This document shows positions 4,022 through 6,292 of a DNA stretch of 6,292 nucleotides, in pieces. The translations under genes and the position numbers were made by a program. The DNA comes from Dehalococcoidia bacterium (lineage in GTDB: Bacteria; Chloroflexota; Dehalococcoidia; Dehalococcoidales; W498), in NCBI GenBank assembly GCA_030608125.1, contig JAUWEU010000045.1, positions 1-6,292 of the forward strand, in the 5' to 3' direction. The number at the start of each line of letters is the position of its first letter. The first letter of the stretch is position 1. The notes under the pieces are model-generated. The model saw only the letters and a list, made by a program, of their open reading frames with translations, was not told the origin of the DNA and ran no database searches.

Positions 4022-5296
4022 ATGTCTATTGAAACACTATACCTGGTGTTTCTTTTTGTTTGTCTTCTTTTGTCAGCTTTCTTTTCCAGCTCAGAAACAG
4101 CCTTTATTGCCTTACAGAGGATAAGGGTGGAGCATATGGTTAACACCAAGGTAAGCGGGGCCGACCGAGTAGCCAAGATGCTCCAGCGGCCGGAGAGACT
4201 ACTATCAACCATCCTGCTGGGCAATAACTTCGTCAATACTGCCGCCGCTGCCCTGGCTACTGCCCTAGCCATCTCCATCTGGGGGGCAGAGCAAGGCATC
4301 CTCATTGCTACCATAGGTGTAACCATCATTCTCCTGATATTTTGTGAGACTACTCCCAAAACCATAGCTACCCAGCACGCTGAGAGGCTATCTCTAATAT
4401 ATGCTCGACCGATAGAGGTAATATCGTGGCTGTTTACTCCCTTGGTGGTAGTGCTGAGTTGGATAGCCTCAGGATTTAGCAAACTGTTGGGAGGGGCGCC
4501 GGTGCCCAGGTCTCTGGCTAGTGAGGAAGAAATCCGCACCATGATAACAGTGGGACATAAAGAGGGAACGGTAGAGGAGACCGAGGCCGAGATGCTACAC
4601 AAGGTTTTTGAGTTTGGTGACCGGCCAGTCCGTGAGGTCATGGTGCCACGCCCCGAGGTGGTATGTATAGAGCAAGGCTCTAAACTAGCCGATTTCCTTA
4701 CCCTCTATGCTGAGTCTCCCCTATCTCGCTTCCCGGTATATCAGGAAAATATGGATAATGTGGTTGGAATCCTATCGGTAAAGGATGTGCTTATGGCTCA
4801 GGCTAAGGGCACTATCAGTGACCAGAGTGTCATTGATGACCTAGTCCGCCCTGCCTATTTTACTCCCGAAACCAAGCGCATCAACGAACTCTTTGCCGAG
4901 ATGCGTGATAAAAACTATCGGATGTGCGTGGTTGTAGATGAGTTTGGTGGCACGGCGGGCATAGCTAGCCTCAGCCGGTTAGTTGAGGAAATTGTCGGTC
5001 CGGTAGGAGATGAGCTAGCCGCCGTGGAAAAGGAGTACGAAGTAATCAATGAATATACCTTCCAAATCGACGGCAGCATGCGTATTGAGCAAGCCAATGA
5101 AGAGATGGAACTGGAGTTGCCCGAGGGCGATTATGAGACTGTAGCTGGCTTCATCCTTGACCTTTTGGGACGCATACCTAAACGGGGCGAACAGCTAAAG
5201 TATAAGGACTTGAAGCTGGTGATAACAAAAATGCGAGGGGTAAAAATTGAGGAGATTCTACTGACCAAGGAAGGACATGCAGCGTCTGAGGATTAG
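4022..5296 (+). CDS. CNNM/CBS/CorC_HlyC membrane protein, Mg2+/Co2+ transporter family (424 aa)
   Basis: This protein belongs to the CNNM/CorB/MpfA group, inner-membrane proteins linked to Mg2+ (and Co2+) efflux and often annotated as hemolysin-like. The DUF21/CNNM transmembrane domain covers about residues 1-155, with hydrophobic helices near 4-25, 61-85, 92-108 and 131-155. It includes the conserved SSSETA (22-27) and CETTPKTIA (108-116), where Cys replaces the Gly usual in GExxPK. An acidic linker helix (167-198) leads to a CBS pair (about 203-260 and 275-326, with VREVMVPRPEV and VVVDEFGGTAGI), the likely nucleotide sensor, then a CorC_HlyC domain (about 339-420). The length is normal and all domains are present. 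The ATG at 4022 has a strong RBS and a clear upstream promoter. The 3' end overlaps the next gene by 20 bp, so the two are translationally coupled. The exact transported ion and direction are not shown by sequence. Confidence 0.92.
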   Translation: MSIETLYLVFLFVCLLLSAFFSSSETAFIALQRIRVEHMVNTKVSGADRVAKMLQRPERLLSTILLGNNFVNTAAAALATALAISIWGAEQGILIATIGVTIILLIFCETTPKTIATQHAERLSLIYARPIEVISWLFTPLVVVLSWIASGFSKLLGGAPVPRSLASEEEIRTMITVGHKEGTVEETEAEMLHKVFEFGDRPVREVMVPRPEVVCIEQGSKLADFLTLYAESPLSRFPVYQENMDNVVGILSVKDVLMAQAKGTISDQSVIDDLVRPAYFTPETKRINELFAEMRDKNYRMCVVVDEFGGTAGIASLSRLVEEIVGPVGDELAAVEKEYEVINEYTFQIDGSMRIEQANEEMELELPEGDYETVAGFILDLLGRIPKRGEQLKYKDLKLVITKMRGVKIEEILLTKEGHAASED

Positions 5297-5924
5297 ATTC
5301 AGCCGAGGACAAGAGGTAAAGTTCATCTCTCACCTGGATATAATGCGACTGTGGCAAAGAGCGCTTCACCGAGCCCAGATACCACTGGCTTACTCAGAAG
5401 GCTTTAGCCCCCACCCCCGAATATCACTAGCGGCACCCCTCCCCATAGGGGTAACCAGTGAAGCCGAGCTAATGGATATCTTTTGCACCAAGTGGGTCTC
5501 GCCACACTTCTTCACCGCTGCCGTAAGCCAGCAGCTACCGCCCGGCATTGAGATACTACAGGTATATTCCATAGCCCTGACCCTGCCATCTTTGCAATCA
5601 CAGGTTGGCTATGCTGAATACAAGGTTGAGGTGGAAACCGAAAAGAAGCAAAAGGATGTGGAGTCAGCCATTAACAGCTTGCTCTCAGTAAAGCACCTGC
5701 CGTGGCAACACCAGAGGGATACTGGTCCCCGAAGCTATGACCTGAGGGCTTTAATTGATGACCTGTGGCTCATTGACTGGCACCGTGGATATTGCACTAT
5801 AGGGATGAGGTTATATTGTGATAACAGGGGTTCAGGGAGACCGGAGCAGGTTACCACTGCCCTAGGTTTCAACCATCGCCCCCAATCCATCTACCGCACC
5901 AAACTTATCCCAAAAACCTTGTAA
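5277..5924 (+). CDS. TIGR03936 / DUF2344 family protein, radical-SAM-linked (215 aa)
   Basis: This family of unknown function is named for its usual neighbour or fusion partner, a B12-binding-domain radical SAM protein. Recognisable features are the N-terminal RIRFSRGQEVKFISHLD (5-21), the hallmark YSEGFSPHPRISLAAPLPIG (39-58), and a C-terminal half with DLRALIDDLW (155-164). There is no signal peptide or membrane helix, so it is probably cytoplasmic. The length is slightly short of the roughly 220-230 residues I expect for the family but appears complete. The start ATG (5277) overlaps the last 20 bases of the CNNM/CBS gene and is preceded by AAGGAAGG within that gene, giving translational coupling. 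No radical SAM gene is next to it here: upstream is the transporter, downstream a repeat and a probable peptidase. A functional link to the transporter is suggested only by the overlap. Confidence 0.88.
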   Translation: MQRLRIRFSRGQEVKFISHLDIMRLWQRALHRAQIPLAYSEGFSPHPRISLAAPLPIGVTSEAELMDIFCTKWVSPHFFTAAVSQQLPPGIEILQVYSIALTLPSLQSQVGYAEYKVEVETEKKQKDVESAINSLLSVKHLPWQHQRDTGPRSYDLRALIDDLWLIDWHRGYCTIGMRLYCDNRGSGRPEQVTTALGFNHRPQSIYRTKLIPKTL

Positions 5925-5953
5925 TAGAAGAGAGGTTAGATTATTGGGGGAAG

Positions 5954-6136
5954 TTTGAAGGGGCTTTGCCCCTTCAAAATAATTCCTCCCCCTCATGATA
6001 GGAATATATATCCATATCATGGAGAGGGGGACAAAGCGGGTTCCCAGGAAAATCGAAGATTTTTCTGGGTGCTTATTCTGGGGTCCCCAAAAATCTTGAT
6101 TTTTGGGGTAAATAAAGGGGGTGAGGTAGATAAACA
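5954..6136. repeat. Composite palindromic element D
   Basis: It contains TTTGAAGGGGC/GCCCCTTCAAA (5954-5978, loop TTT, perfect), an imperfect palindrome around TATATA (about 5985-6030), CCCAGGAAAATC/GATTTTTCTGGG (6043-6069, loop GAA, one G-T pair) and CCCCAAAAATC/GATTTTTGGGG (6085-6108, loop TT, perfect). It ends in the shared repeat terminus (6113-6136, inverted). The last two palindromes are the same module type as 919-940 in element A. The first may also act as the end-of-operon hairpin after the TIGR03936 gene, though no T-run follows. No matching left terminus is seen. Confidence 0.6.
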
Positions 6137-6156
6137 ACCGCTTAGAAGAACCAAAC

Positions 6157-6292
6157 TTGAACCAGCTAAGGCAGGAGAAGGCAAAAGAATACGCTAAAGC
6201 CAGCCGACGCCTATTCTTCGCTGACCTGGTGATAGGTGGTATCCTGCTGCTGCTCCTAGTGTTCAGTGGTCTTTCCCTGAGGCTAGCCGGGC
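6157..6292 (+). CDS. N-terminus of a membrane protein, probable M48/Ste24-like metallopeptidase (partial)
   Basis: The frame is open from just after a TAG at 6127 to the window end. From TTG at 6157 it reads LNQLRQEKAKEYAKASRRLF, then a hydrophobic span (FFADLVIGGILLLLLVFSG) and LSLRLAG. A short charged helix of the form QEKAKEYAK..RRL followed by a membrane helix ending in SGLS resembles the N-terminus of Ste24-type M48 peptidases, integral membrane zinc proteases. The HExxH motif would lie beyond the window, so this is tentative. The start is uncertain: the GGGGGTGAGG (6117-6126) from the repeat terminus is well placed for ATA at 6130, whereas TTG at 6157 has only a weak AGAAG upstream. The gene is truncated by the window and not known to be broken. 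Confidence 0.5.
   Translation, partial: MNQLRQEKAKEYAKASRRLFFADLVIGGILLLLLVFSGLSLRLAG

Noticed and set aside
4018..4641. A 207-aa minus-strand open frame opposite the CNNM/CBS gene
   Set aside because: It is Ser/Arg/Thr-rich, antisense to conserved transmembrane and linker motifs, and has no RBS or domain.
5955..6197. An 80-aa plus-strand open frame between TIGR03936 and the M48-like gene
   Set aside because: It is made almost entirely of palindromic repeat sequence and runs into the start of the next frame. No RBS or family resemblance.

Overview
The window looks like chromosome of an uncultured bacterium, most plausibly from the Dehalococcoidia (Chloroflexota) or a close relative. This is inferred from the combination of a DUF2851 protein, TsaD, a CNNM/CBS transporter, a TIGR03936 (DUF2344) protein and an M48-like N-terminus, and from long intergenic stretches packed with G/C-rich palindromes. 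No marker gene here settles the taxonomy.

Region 1 (1-854) is a two-gene regulatory module: a small XRE-type DNA-binding protein (61-306) followed by a macro-domain (ADP-ribose-binding/hydrolase) protein (345-854). Each gene has its own TTGACA-N17-(-10) promoter. Both promoters carry the same dyad, TACRC-N6-GTGTA, in exactly the same register between the -35 and -10. The dyad at the macro gene is a perfect 10-bp inverted repeat. The straightforward reading is that the XRE protein represses itself and, more tightly, the macro gene. A third copy of the dyad lies at 1121-1140, inside repeat DNA, with no recognisable promoter or gene attached. This shared-operator module is the most interesting functional observation in the window.

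Region 2 (855-1315) is non-coding: composite palindromic repeats, a terminator-like hairpin, the orphan dyad and a copy of a dispersed repeat (about 36 bp) that I recognise from many bacterial genomes.

Region 3 (1316-3637) holds a DUF2851 gene (+) and tsaD (-), converging with a 39-bp tail-to-tail overlap. tsaD makes the universal t6A37 tRNA modification and appears to be transcribed from an extended -10 promoter that leaves almost no 5' leader.

Region 4 (3638-4021) is the divergent gap between tsaD and the transporter operon, mostly a second composite repeat, with a good sigma70-type promoter for the operon at its right end.

Region 5 (4022-5924) is a two-gene operon: a CNNM-CBS-CorC_HlyC membrane protein (Mg2+/Co2+ transporter family) overlapping by 20 bp a TIGR03936 protein.

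Region 6 (5925-6292) is a third composite repeat, then the truncated start of a membrane protein resembling the N-terminus of M48/Ste24-type peptidases.

The repeats share a terminal sequence close to GTTTATCAACCTCACCCCC. In two places this terminus, read outward, sits exactly where a ribosome-binding site and start codon are needed (DUF2851 and the partial gene), so the repeats may be contributing expression signals to their neighbours.
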